Shown here: piece by piece, positions 34,596 through 43,458 of the stretch
Position numbering within the stretch: the stretch's first letter is position 1
Layout: each line of letters starts with the position of its first letter
Assembly: GCA_947466075.1 (NCBI GenBank)
Contig: CANIBP010000003.1
Location: 62,001-126,000 of the forward strand
Source: Verrucomicrobiaceae bacterium
GTDB taxonomy: Bacteria > Verrucomicrobiota > Verrucomicrobiia > Verrucomicrobiales > Verrucomicrobiaceae
Direction of reading: 5' to 3'
DNA length: 64,000 nt
Made by a program: the position numbers and the translations under genes
Notes under the pieces: generated by a model
The model's database searches: none
Told to the model about the DNA's origin: nothing
Seen by the model: the letters and a program-made list of their open reading frames with translations, nothing else

Positions 34596-37562
34596 TCACT
34601 CCTTCGTGATCGTCTCGTCGAGGTTCAGCAAGACGCGTGCGACGAGCGTCTGCGGTGCGAGTTCGCCTTTCTTTTGTTCATGGCGGCGAAGCATGTCGAG
34701 CAGCACGCCGCTTTCCTTCGAGGTAGGAACGCGGCCGGTGCAGAGTTGGAAGCCGTAGGCGATGCGGGAGGTGTCGTCGGTGCCGCCTTCCTTCCACATG
34801 CGTTCGCCGAGGGCTTTGGCGGTTTCCAGGCTCATCGTTTCATTGAGCGTCATGAGTGCCTGCAGCGGTGTGTTGCTCTTGGAGCGGCGGATGCAGGCGG
34901 ATTCGCCGTTTGGCACATCGAAGGTGCTCAGAAACGGATACGGCGTGCTGCGGCGGCGGAAGACATAGACGCTGCGGCGATACTTCTCCGCGCCTTCCTC
35001 GACCTTCCACGGGAAGGGCGCATAGCTGGCGGGTTTTTCGAAGAGATGCGCAGGCGCGGGCGGCATGACAGGACGTCCGCCGACTTCGGGATTGAGCAAT
35101 CCACTGGCGGCGAGTTGGATGTCGCGCACGACCTCGCCTTCGACGCGGAATCGCGGCCCGCGAGCGAGGAGGCGGTTGTAGGGATCGCGTTCGAGGAGTT
35201 GAGGTGTGACGTTACTGGACTGCTGGTAGGTCTCGCTAGTGACGATGAGTTTGAGCAGATGTTTTGTGCTCCAGTTCTGCTCCATGAAATCGACAGCGAG
35301 CCAGTCGAGCAGCTCGGGATGGCTTGGTGGAGTGCCTTGAGTGCCGAAGTCTTCGGCGGTTTCGACCAAACCGGTGCCGAAGACGGCCTGCCACACGCGG
35401 TTCACATAAGCACGTGCGGCGGTGGGCGATTTTTTGTCCACTAGCCACTTCGCGAAGGTCAGACGGCTGCCGTCGGCTTTTGAGGGCAACGGATTGAGCA
35501 CGGCGGGCACACCGCTGGTGACTTTGTCGCCGGGCTTCGTGAAATCACCGCGCTTCAGCACGGTAGTCATGCGTGGTTGCTCGCGTGAGTCGAGCACGAG
35601 AGTGGTGCTGCCTTGTGGATGTTGCTTCCATGCGGCTTCGATCTCGTCATTCACGGATTTCCACTCGGCCACTCTGGTGCGGAAGGCAGTGAACTCGGAT
35701 TTCTTGCCGTAAAGCGGGTCGGCCTCTGCATTTGGCACATCGGTGCTGCTAATGCGGTAACGGCCAAGGTTCATCGTTTGCAGGTCGTCGCTGTTCCAAC
35801 CGCCGTGCTTCATACTGAGGCTGATTGATAATTCCGAGTCAGGCTTCACCTCGACAGGTTTCTCGAGCACGAACACAGCGTTGCGCGGCACATTGCGGCG
35901 GCCAGGGCCCGCATCAATGCCCCAGGCGGTTTCGCCTTTGCCGTCGATGGCGTAGCTGATTGGACCGGTGACGCGTTTGTCCTTCGTAGCGTCTTGATCG
36001 CGGGCAAAAGGCGCGAGCGGCGTGTTTTCCGGCTCGCCGAAGTCGGCTGTGGCTTTGATGAACTTCAGCTTCGTCATTTTGCCTTCGATTTTCATCTCTG
36101 CCTCAAACTCAGTGAGCGCTGCGGTGCCTTTTTGTGAACGTCCGGGGCCGTAAGCAGGCAGGTTCGGATCGTTCATGAGTTCAAGACGGAAGGCGCTGAT
36201 GGTTTGCGCTGCATCGAGCTTCACGATGAACTTCACGTCGGATTTTGTGGGGGCGTAACCTTGAGCGAGGATGCTGCCATCGGGCTGACGCAGCGCTTTT
36301 TCGCCACCAGAGGGATCGTCTTCAAAGTGCAGTGTGCGCCACTGCGGCTGCGCGGTTTTGATCTTTGCCATCCACGTATTCATGCGCTGTTGCCAGTCGG
36401 GATGATCGTGTTTGAGTTTGGCTTCGAGTTCGCTGACGCGCTGAAGAATCTGCGAGCGCTGCATCTGCTCGCTGGCGGTGTAAACAACGCGCCAAGGTTC
36501 ATTGTCGTTGTTGAGGTAGGCGAACATGCGGTAGTACTCCTCCTGCGAGATGGGATCGTATTTGTGGTTATGGCATTGTGCGCAGCCGATGGAGAGACCG
36601 AGGACGTTTTTACCAATGACGTCTAGGTGGTCGAACATGGCCTCCATGCGGAACTGTTCGGGGTCGATGCCGCCTTCTTCGTTGATCATCGAATTCCGCA
36701 GGAAGCCGGTGGCAACGATTTGATCCTGCGTTGCATTAGGGATCTGATCACCGGCGATCTGCTGGATGATAAACTGGTCGTAGGGAAGATCGCGGTTGTA
36801 GGCGCTGATAACCCAGTCGCGATAGAACCAGATGAAACGCATCGGATCTTTTTCGTAGCCGTTGCTATCGGCGTAGTGCGCACCATCAAGCCAGTGGCGG
36901 GCCCAGCGTTCGCCAAAATGTTCAGAGGACAGAAGCTGCGAGGCCAGTTGCTTGATACTCACCGCTGGATCGTTGTGATAAGCATCGACAAAGTTGTCGA
37001 TTTCCTTCGGTGAGGTTGGCAGGCCGGTGAGATCGAGAGAGATCCGGCGGATGAGTGTTTCAGCAGACGCGGTAGGTGCAGGTGCGAGTTTTTCTGTTTC
37101 AAGATGAGCACGAATGAAGGCGTCGATAGGATGTTTCGCGTTTGCAGGCACCTTTGGCTTCACGGGAGGCTTGAAGGCCCAATGGTCGATTTTTTGTTCG
37201 AGCTTCACACTGGCGCTATCAGGCCAGACGGCTCCAGCATCGATCCACGCTTTGAGTTTGCCGATTTCATCAGCGGTGAGCGGTTCACCCTTGCGCGGCA
37301 TGCGCATCTTCGGGTTCGTACCAAGCACGGCGTGCATCAGGCGGCTTTCATCCGCTCTGCCGGAAACGAAGGCGATGCCAAAATCACCACCTTTGATCGC
37401 GGTAGGTTTATGATCGAGTCGAAAGGCGGCTTCCTGCTTATGCGGGCCGTGGCATTGATAGCAGTGCTTGCTAAAGATCGGTTGGATATCCTGGACAAAA
37501 TCGACACCAGCCAAGGCAGGCCTCGCGAGCAGAAATAAAAGAAGGACGGGCAGTTTTTTCAC
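34596..37562 (-). CDS. PSCyt1-DUF1549-DUF1553 (PSD1) cytochrome protein
   Basis: A GTG start at 37562 gives a compact signal peptide (MKKLPVLLLFLLARPALAG) and 988 residues; ATG starts at 37595 and 37613 would put polar residues before it. The c-haem motif CYQCH is at about 34-38. DUF1549/PSCyt2 follows (SLDLTGLPTSPKEIDNF, GERWARHWLDGAHYADSNG, CAQCHNHKYDPISQEEYYRMF, which has a second CXXCH). A beta-rich carbohydrate-binding-like insert spans about 430-640. DUF1553/PSD1 ends the chain (RAYVNRVWQAVFGTGLV, TPLQALMTLNETM). Such proteins are thought to be membrane-associated oxidoreductases linked to DUF1501 proteins; none is adjacent here. The stop codon abuts that of the enolase-like gene. Confidence 0.9.
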   Translation of the reverse strand: MKKLPVLLLFLLARPALAGVDFVQDIQPIFSKHCYQCHGPHKQEAAFRLDHKPTAIKGGDFGIAFVSGRADESRLMHAVLGTNPKMRMPRKGEPLTADEIGKLKAWIDAGAVWPDSASVKLEQKIDHWAFKPPVKPKVPANAKHPIDAFIRAHLETEKLAPAPTASAETLIRRISLDLTGLPTSPKEIDNFVDAYHNDPAVSIKQLASQLLSSEHFGERWARHWLDGAHYADSNGYEKDPMRFIWFYRDWVISAYNRDLPYDQFIIQQIAGDQIPNATQDQIVATGFLRNSMINEEGGIDPEQFRMEAMFDHLDVIGKNVLGLSIGCAQCHNHKYDPISQEEYYRMFAYLNNDNEPWRVVYTASEQMQRSQILQRVSELEAKLKHDHPDWQQRMNTWMAKIKTAQPQWRTLHFEDDPSGGEKALRQPDGSILAQGYAPTKSDVKFIVKLDAAQTISAFRLELMNDPNLPAYGPGRSQKGTAALTEFEAEMKIEGKMTKLKFIKATADFGEPENTPLAPFARDQDATKDKRVTGPISYAIDGKGETAWGIDAGPGRRNVPRNAVFVLEKPVEVKPDSELSISLSMKHGGWNSDDLQTMNLGRYRISSTDVPNAEADPLYGKKSEFTAFRTRVAEWKSVNDEIEAAWKQHPQGSTTLVLDSREQPRMTTVLKRGDFTKPGDKVTSGVPAVLNPLPSKADGSRLTFAKWLVDKKSPTAARAYVNRVWQAVFGTGLVETAEDFGTQGTPPSHPELLDWLAVDFMEQNWSTKHLLKLIVTSETYQQSSNVTPQLLERDPYNRLLARGPRFRVEGEVVRDIQLAASGLLNPEVGGRPVMPPAPAHLFEKPASYAPFPWKVEEGAEKYRRSVYVFRRRSTPYPFLSTFDVPNGESACIRRSKSNTPLQALMTLNETMSLETAKALGERMWKEGGTDDTSRIAYGFQLCTGRVPTSKESGVLLDMLRRHEQKKGELAPQTLVARVLLNLDETITKE

Positions 37563-37634
37563 GGTTGCGGAGTCATACGCGAGCAATGCATGCGACATCA
37601 GCGCGTGCCGCATGGAGAATGCTATCGGCCTGCT

Positions 37635-39326
37635 TCATTGACCAACGGCGAGTTCGAGCGACGGGTTGGGCTTGGGCAGGCCCTTTTTCTCCCAAACAAC
37701 CTTCTTTTCTGCGTCGAGCACTTCTAAGCTAAGACCTATTGAGCGCTCACTAAATTCCGCGTCGGTGCGGTTCCAAATAACAATGGTCTGCAACAGTGCC
37801 TCCTGACCGAGATCGAGTTCCCACCATGGGTTGCCGCGTGCATTGCCATTGGTGTGCATGACGCTTTTGCTTTTGGTCTTGTCACCGTCTGTGTTGCCAT
37901 CGATCGCGAGTTCGGGTGTGCCATCCCAACTGACGCTGCTCTGTGTGGCGGTGCCTTTCATAGCGATGTTCTCACTACCATTGAAGACCTGAACCTCTGC
38001 TAGGTTGATAATGCCTTTGCTAGGAAGCGAGATGCGCACAAAACGTCCTTTCACACCAGAACCGGTCGCCGTAGGAATAGGAGATGCCTTGGCTGGCAGA
38101 GTAACCGATTTTGATGGGCTGGAAGTTGTATCAGCCAAAGCAAGGTTGCTGACATTTTTTGCCGACGTAGATGCTGGGGTCGATGATTGCGTATTGGCCA
38201 CCGCCGCAGTGCCACCGCTTATTTTCGCGCCGAGTGGCCCACCGCTAATCATAGGCCACAGAAAGAAGCCGACTATGCCCAAGGCTGCAACATTCAGCAG
38301 CACAATGGCCAAAATACGGCCAACAGAACGCTTTTTCCCCACGGATGCGTCCGGTTGCGCAGCGCCAGCGGCTGTGCTGGATTTTTTTATGCCATTCGAT
38401 GTCGTAGCGTTGGCTTTCGCCACGATCGGTCTGGGTTTCGGTGCGTTGGGGTGTGAAGAGGCGCCTAGTTGTGCGGTTTGCGTGCCAGGTGCCATGGCCG
38501 GAGCCTGCTGTGGCATGTACGTGAAGCCCGGGTGCATCCCAGCCATCAGCACGTCCAGTGCTTGGGCGACGGATTGCGGCCGCTGTTGCGGCAGCATGTT
38601 AAGCAGCCAAGCCAACCAATCGCGCAGGGATTGGTCCAGATCTGGGCGCATCTGGCTTAGCGCATAGTTGACATTGAAAACCCGCCAGTCGGACAAGATT
38701 TCCTCAACGGTTTCACCCTGCGCAGGCGCGGAGTTCGTGGCGAGGCAGAAGAGGCTGGCGGCGGCGGTGAATAGATCACTTTGCGTTGTCGGGGAGCCGC
38801 CGCTGTGCAATTCAGGCGCACGAAACCATAATGTCTCAGGCGACTGTACCGCACGAGTGAGTGTAAGACCCCAGTCCTGCACCTGAAGAAACAAGCCACC
38901 ACCGGGATGGTCGGCGATGATGAGATTGCTCGGTTTCGGATCGCCATGCGGCTGGCGCAAATGCTCGCCTACCAGCAGCGCATGCATGAGTTGCACCGCG
39001 AGTGCACGAAGATCGGTCGGAGAGGGTTGGCGCTCAGCGGCGAAGGCACGGGCGTTCATTCCCGGCATGAATTCATAAACGAGAGCAAATTCATCCTCCG
39101 TAGGCAGCAGAGTGATGAGGCCGGCGATTTGTGGATGCCGTAACTGCAGCAGTGTGGGCGCGAGAAGCTGTAGTTTTTCACGATCAAGCGGATGTGAGGC
39201 TTCGTAATCCTGCAGCAGCACTTTGAGCAGCACCTTGCGTCCGGTCGCAGTTTCGATGCCGCGATACACCTTCGCTGCCGGTCCTACGGCGAGGAGTTTT
39301 TCAGGCTGAAAGGAGTCTGCGTGCAT
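37635..39326 (-). CDS. Transmembrane Ser/Thr protein kinase-like protein with C-terminal discoidin-like domain
   Basis: The start at 39326 gives 563 residues. Residues 1-260 form a eukaryotic-type kinase domain with invariant Lys in RKVLLKVLLQDYE, catalytic loop HGDPKPSNLII (HGD for HRD), DWG in place of DFG and the RAPELHSGG activation-end motif. The glycine-rich loop is weak (AVGPAAKVYRG). A Pro/Ala-rich linker leads to one transmembrane helix near 345-365 (ILAIVLLNVAALGIVGFFLWP). The external C-terminus (about 420-560) resembles an F5/8 type C/discoidin domain (GRFVRISLPSKGIINLAEVQVFNG, PWWELDLG). This suggests a receptor kinase that senses glycan or surface ligands. Activity is uncertain because of the altered motifs. 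Confidence 0.8.
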   Translation of the reverse strand: MHADSFQPEKLLAVGPAAKVYRGIETATGRKVLLKVLLQDYEASHPLDREKLQLLAPTLLQLRHPQIAGLITLLPTEDEFALVYEFMPGMNARAFAAERQPSPTDLRALAVQLMHALLVGEHLRQPHGDPKPSNLIIADHPGGGLFLQVQDWGLTLTRAVQSPETLWFRAPELHSGGSPTTQSDLFTAAASLFCLATNSAPAQGETVEEILSDWRVFNVNYALSQMRPDLDQSLRDWLAWLLNMLPQQRPQSVAQALDVLMAGMHPGFTYMPQQAPAMAPGTQTAQLGASSHPNAPKPRPIVAKANATTSNGIKKSSTAAGAAQPDASVGKKRSVGRILAIVLLNVAALGIVGFFLWPMISGGPLGAKISGGTAAVANTQSSTPASTSAKNVSNLALADTTSSPSKSVTLPAKASPIPTATGSGVKGRFVRISLPSKGIINLAEVQVFNGSENIAMKGTATQSSVSWDGTPELAIDGNTDGDKTKSKSVMHTNGNARGNPWWELDLGQEALLQTIVIWNRTDAEFSERSIGLSLEVLDAEKKVVWEKKGLPKPNPSLELAVGQ

Positions 39327-39425
39327 TTTGAAAACAATTAACCTCAGCATGACAAAAACGCCACCCTCTGCGCAAGAGAAGATTGGCGCACTTGCACGAT
39401 GGCACTTCTGCCGCAAAGTCGCGGC

Positions 39426-40229
39426 ATGTTGAAACTTGGACTTATCGGCTGCGGAAAAATGGGCGGTGCATTGCTGCGCGGCGTGGAACATGCGCTTGGC
39501 AAAGGCAGCCTGCAGGTGGCGCTCAGTGATGTCGTGCCTGAGGCAGTAAACTCACTCAGGAAATGTCTTTCGTGCAAATCGATCACCGGCACGCCAGCGG
39601 AAGTAGCTGCGGCGTCAGATGTGATCATCATCGCCGTGAAACCCGCCGATGTGCGGGCGCTGTGCGAGACGCTCGCCGAAGTCAAAGGCTCACGACTTTA
39701 CCTTAGCATCGCCGCTGGCATCTCAATCCTGAATCTCGAAGCATGGCTGGGTGGCAAGCAGCGCGTGATCCGCAGCATGCCAAATACGCCTGCCCTCGTA
39801 GGCAAGGGTGCCGCCGCCTTTGCACGTGGCAGTAAAACCACGGTGAAGGATGCCGCACTCGCCACAAAAATTCTCGGAGCTGTCGGCACGGCGGACGAGG
39901 TCGCTGAAAAACTGCTCGATGCCGTCACTGGCCTCTCGGGCAGCGGTCCAGCCTACATTTATACGGTGATTGAAGCATTGGCCGATGGCGGCGTGCTTAT
40001 GGGCCTGCCACGTGCCACCGCGCTGCGACTCGCGGCTCAAACGGTCGTCGGAGCCGCCGAAATGGTGCTAGAGACCGGCAAGCATCCCGCTGCCTTGCGT
40101 GATGAAGTCACCAGCCCCGGCGGTACAACGATAGCCGCGCTCGAAAAACTCGAGCAACACGGTCTGCGCAATGCCATGATCCAAGCCGTGCGAGCGGCGA
40201 CTGAAAAGAGCAAGGCGCTGGGCGCTTAA
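39426..40229 (+). CDS. proC: Pyrroline-5-carboxylate reductase
   Basis: The 267-residue enzyme catalyses the last step of proline synthesis, reduction of pyrroline-5-carboxylate with NAD(P)H. The Rossmann motif GLIGCGKMGGALL lies at residues 4-16. AVKPADV, RSMPNTPALVGKGA and the C-terminal signature LSGSGPAYIYTVIEALADGG plus REVTSPGGTT-like DEVTSPGGTTIAALE are all present. ATG 39426 was chosen because the Rossmann motif should begin within a few residues; a start at 39399 is possible. It is divergent from the kinase gene across 99 bases and convergent with the small membrane protein, with 1 base between the stops. Confidence 0.95.
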   Translation: MLKLGLIGCGKMGGALLRGVEHALGKGSLQVALSDVVPEAVNSLRKCLSCKSITGTPAEVAAASDVIIIAVKPADVRALCETLAEVKGSRLYLSIAAGISILNLEAWLGGKQRVIRSMPNTPALVGKGAAAFARGSKTTVKDAALATKILGAVGTADEVAEKLLDAVTGLSGSGPAYIYTVIEALADGGVLMGLPRATALRLAAQTVVGAAEMVLETGKHPAALRDEVTSPGGTTIAALEKLEQHGLRNAMIQAVRAATEKSKALGA

Positions 40230-40230
40230 A

Positions 40231-40593
40231 TCAAAACACTGGCTTGAAGTATCCAATGTAGCCCAACACGCCACCGATCACGGCGGCGATGAGCACCACC
40301 AACGGTGCAGCAAGCACACGGCGCTTGGCGAGAACAGGTAGGAAGCCAAGCACCAGCCAGAGGGCAAACTTAATGAGGACCCATGGCTGCGTGTAATAGG
40401 AAGGTGCATCCGGCGGCAACAGTTTGGCATACTTGGCGACCATTCCGAAGCCCGACACGAGACTGATGACCAAACCGATGCCATGCCACATCATGGCTTT
40501 CTTTGCACCTTCACTGGAAAGCAGGCCGCCGAAGCCGATGAAAACAAAAATTAGGCCGATGAGATGAAGGAAGTGATAAGTCTGGAGGGTCAT
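40231..40593 (-). CDS. Small integral membrane protein, function unknown
   Basis: The ATG at 40593 gives 120 residues with about four transmembrane helices: YHFLHLIGLIFVFIGFGG, MWHGIGLVISLVSGFGMVAK, PWVLIKFALWLVLGFLPVL and LVVLIAAVIGGVLGYIGY. A longer version from 40701 adds 36 mixed residues and is less likely. The pattern of His in helix 1 and Lys/Arg loops resembles SirB2/CopD-like or cytochrome b561-type small proteins, but no certain family can be named. It is tail-to-tail with proC and divergent from an MFS transporter gene. Confidence 0.65.
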   Translation of the reverse strand: MTLQTYHFLHLIGLIFVFIGFGGLLSSEGAKKAMMWHGIGLVISLVSGFGMVAKYAKLLPPDAPSYYTQPWVLIKFALWLVLGFLPVLAKRRVLAAPLVVLIAAVIGGVLGYIGYFKPVF

Positions 40594-40745
40594 GACCGCA
40601 TCCATGCCCAGAACCGGAGCTTTCACAAGTGCGAGGATCATGATGAAATGATGCCGCACGCCATGACACTCGGTTCCATCATGCTCATCAAGGTTGGGCA
40701 TGAATTCAGGCTTTTCGTTCGTCAGCGGTTGTGATTAATGGCGGG

Positions 40746-42005
40746 ATGTCTGTATCTCCGATCTTGGCTTCTGACTCTCCCACTTTCATGCGCCGCGCTT
40801 GGCTGGTCGTGGCGCTGCTGTTTCCCGTGGCGCTGCTGAACTATCTGGACCGGCAGATGATCGCATCAATGAAGGTGTCCGTGATGGGCGATATCAAGGA
40901 CATCGGCAGCGAGGCGAACTGGGGGCATATGCTGGCGTCGTTCAAGTGGGTGTACGCCATCTTCAGTCCCATCGGTGGCTACATCGCGGACCGCTTCAGC
41001 CGCAAACTGACGATCTGTGGCAGTCTGTTCGTGTGGTCGCTCATCACTTGGCTCACCGGCCACGTGGGCAGCTTTAACGAGTTGTACTGGGCGCGCACCT
41101 TGATGGGTATTAGCGAGGCGTTTTATATCCCGGCGGCGCTGGCGCTGATCGCGGATTATCACACGGCAGGGACACGATCCCGGGCGATCGGCGTGCATCA
41201 GATGGGAATTTACTGTGGCGTGATGGTCGGCGGCTTTGCCGGTTTTGTGGCTGATGCGCCAGACCTCGGCTGGCGATTCATGTTCGACTTCACCGGTCTG
41301 GCTGGCATCCTCTACGCGATCCCGCTGCTGCTGCTGCTGCGTGATGTGCCACGGCAGGCGGACACGCAGAAAGCACGGGATCCGGCTGCTCGCGGCGGCT
41401 CGATGGGTGAACTGCTGATGAACCGTAATTTCATCCTGCTGGTGTTTTACTTCACGCTGCCAGCACTCGCTGCCTGGGTGGTGCGCGATTGGATGCCGGC
41501 GATTTTGCAAAAGGCCTTCAACATCAGCCAGGGCAAGGCCGGTGTATCCGCCTCGCTCTACTGGCAGGCGGCAGCATTGCTATCGGCAATACTTGGCGGC
41601 TGGCTGGCGGATCGCTGGATGCAGCGCAGCGAACGCGGACGCATCTATGTCAGTGCCATCGGCATGATGCTCATCGTGCCGGCGATGTTCGGCGTCGGCA
41701 ATGCGCCTGCGCTAAACTCTTTCGGACTCGCCATTGCCTCACTGATTCTATTTGGCGTCGGATGGGGTTTCTTTGACTGCAACAACATGCCGATCCTCAG
41801 CCAAATCGCGCGCCCACATATGCGCGCCACGGGATACGGCCTCATGAACTTCGTCAGCATGATGTGTGGCGGTGTGGCCGACTGGGGCTTCGGTGTGATG
41901 CGGGATCATCAAGTGCCTCTTAACATCATCTTCGGCGTCTTTGCCCTTGTGTGCGTATTCTCACTCGTGCTGGTGCTCATGATCCGACCAAAACCGGAAA
42001 CATGA
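40746..42005 (+). CDS. MFS transporter (anion/sugar-acid symporter type)
   Basis: ATG 40746 gives 419 residues; a GTG at 40731 is the only earlier start. Twelve helices are predicted. The first carries FPVALLNYLDRQMIASM, the NYxDR motif of the anion:cation symporter subgroup (galactonate, hexuronate, phthalate). GGYIADRFSRKLTICGS is the MFS loop 2-3 signature and ARTLMGISEAFYIPAALALIADY covers TM4. It is about 30% like the MFS protein at 28097 by eye and may move a related acid. The gene stands alone between minus-strand genes, so it has its own promoter in the 150-base gap upstream, where I see no clear consensus. Confidence 0.9.
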   Translation: MSVSPILASDSPTFMRRAWLVVALLFPVALLNYLDRQMIASMKVSVMGDIKDIGSEANWGHMLASFKWVYAIFSPIGGYIADRFSRKLTICGSLFVWSLITWLTGHVGSFNELYWARTLMGISEAFYIPAALALIADYHTAGTRSRAIGVHQMGIYCGVMVGGFAGFVADAPDLGWRFMFDFTGLAGILYAIPLLLLLRDVPRQADTQKARDPAARGGSMGELLMNRNFILLVFYFTLPALAAWVVRDWMPAILQKAFNISQGKAGVSASLYWQAAALLSAILGGWLADRWMQRSERGRIYVSAIGMMLIVPAMFGVGNAPALNSFGLAIASLILFGVGWGFFDCNNMPILSQIARPHMRATGYGLMNFVSMMCGGVADWGFGVMRDHQVPLNIIFGVFALVCVFSLVLVLMIRPKPET

Positions 42006-42012
42006 ATGAAAA

Positions 42013-43419
42013 TCATCCGCCGCAAATTTTGCACGGCGTGCCATCCGTGGCTTTGCAGGGTGCCTGCGGCTTGAAGTAGCGGCAGTTGTTGTTGTGCCGC
42101 GTGCCTGATGAACTGAGGCTCCAACCTGTCACAGGGCCACCGCCACCAGCCGCAGGAGGTTTAGCGTCCGCAGCCTTAGGAGTTGTGGAGCCATCTTCAC
42201 TTGTCGTCACAATGACCAGCGAGGTTTTTCGCAGCACTTCCGCAGCCATCAAAATAGGCTCACTATTGACGGCTGGTTTCGCCCAAGGCACACCGGGCGT
42301 TTGCTGCACGGAGTCTGGCAGCAATTTCTCCAAAGACGCGATACGAATAGAGTCGGACAAACCGGCGACCACGGGCTGATCCGTGCTCGCAGTCGGCTGC
42401 GTCGGGCGGCTACCCAGCATGCGTGACTGGCCGGAGAAGAAGATTCCGAGAAGATCACCTTTTTCGTCCAGCACATACCCGCCCTTGCTGTTTTCAGGGA
42501 TCGCAGCGTCATGTTCAAAGATGTCTGAGCCGATCAAGCGACTGATTCTGCCAGCCGTGCGCGTAGCAGTGGCATACGTTTTTCCATCGCTCGCGAGCAT
42601 CAGCGAGACGGCGAAGATCTTTTGTCCAGGCTCGACTGGTTTGCTCGGCAGAAGTCGCTTGGGACCTGTTTCGATATCGCTGGTCAGCAGCGCCACGTCT
42701 AGAGGCTCGCTCGATTGCAAAACGTTGGCCTGCACATCTTTGCCATTGAAGTGCATCGTCATAGTCTTCGCATTCTTCAGCTGGGCTGCCTCGGCAATGA
42801 AGTATTTGTTGCCTAATGGCAACACCAGACCGCGCAAGATGATCAGTTTGTCGCTCGGTTCCTGAATTTTAGCCGCCTCAGCATCGCCCGCCTGCGCGAT
42901 TCGCAGCGAGGCATCCACCGCCTCATCGAGCGATACACTGTAGGCGTTCATGAGCGTGCTTTTACCGTCCAGCGCCTGAAATGTTCGGGTTCCCGCATGG
43001 AACAACCTCTTGCCCATCACCCTTGCATTCAGTTCCGTGGCAAATTCGTTGCTGCGCAGCACCAGAAATGGCGCACCCGTGGCGATCCAGGTTTCTTTCT
43101 CAACCGGCTGCTTTTTAATGATGCGGCACACGTAGCCTTCAGGCAGGAGCTGATCCACCTGCATATCGAGAGCGCCCACGCTGACAGCTGCATCGAGGAC
43201 AACCTGCGCTTGTTGCGCGAATTGCTGGTCTTCTTTGGAAAATACAGCGGCGGGATAGATTGTCGCTTTACCATCCTTGTCTTTCAGCAGGAGCTTATCC
43301 TCCTTCATTCCAGCAAACTGAGCTTCCAGAGTACGCGTGCCATCCGCGCTATGCCATTCACGTGCTGAAGCAGTCGCGCAGACCATGACTGCGTAGATAA
43401 GGAGATTCCGCCAACTCAT
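42013..43419 (-). CDS. SHD1-domain secreted protein with degenerate trypsin-like fold and Cys tail
   Basis: The 468-residue protein starts at ATG 43419 with a signal peptide (MSWRNLLIYAVMVCATASA). Residues 20-70 are an SHD1/SLA1-type beta domain (REWHSADGTRTLEAQFAGM, LKDKDGKATIYPAAVFSKEDQQF) common in Verrucomicrobiota. The middle 250 residues look like a chymotrypsin-fold protease (ATRTAGRISRLIGSDIFEHDA, KGGYVLDEKGDLLGIFF), but the GDSGG-type serine loop reads ENSKGGY and no clear His/Asp pair is seen. The last 30 residues contain HNNNCRYF and PCKATDGTPCKICGG, a probable zinc or disulfide knot. It is probably a non-catalytic scaffold. Confidence 0.65.
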   Translation of the reverse strand: MSWRNLLIYAVMVCATASAREWHSADGTRTLEAQFAGMKEDKLLLKDKDGKATIYPAAVFSKEDQQFAQQAQVVLDAAVSVGALDMQVDQLLPEGYVCRIIKKQPVEKETWIATGAPFLVLRSNEFATELNARVMGKRLFHAGTRTFQALDGKSTLMNAYSVSLDEAVDASLRIAQAGDAEAAKIQEPSDKLIILRGLVLPLGNKYFIAEAAQLKNAKTMTMHFNGKDVQANVLQSSEPLDVALLTSDIETGPKRLLPSKPVEPGQKIFAVSLMLASDGKTYATATRTAGRISRLIGSDIFEHDAAIPENSKGGYVLDEKGDLLGIFFSGQSRMLGSRPTQPTASTDQPVVAGLSDSIRIASLEKLLPDSVQQTPGVPWAKPAVNSEPILMAAEVLRKTSLVIVTTSEDGSTTPKAADAKPPAAGGGGPVTGWSLSSSGTRHNNNCRYFKPQAPCKATDGTPCKICGG

Positions 43420-43458
43420 GGGCGCGAGATTAGGCACGATCTCGTCACGAGCAACCCT

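Noticed and set aside
34595..34612. GATCAC/GTGATC inverted repeat at the convergent stops of the enolase-like and PSD1 genes
   Set aside because: It is only 6 bases per arm, lies partly in the coding sequence, and has no T-run, so I do not call it a terminator.
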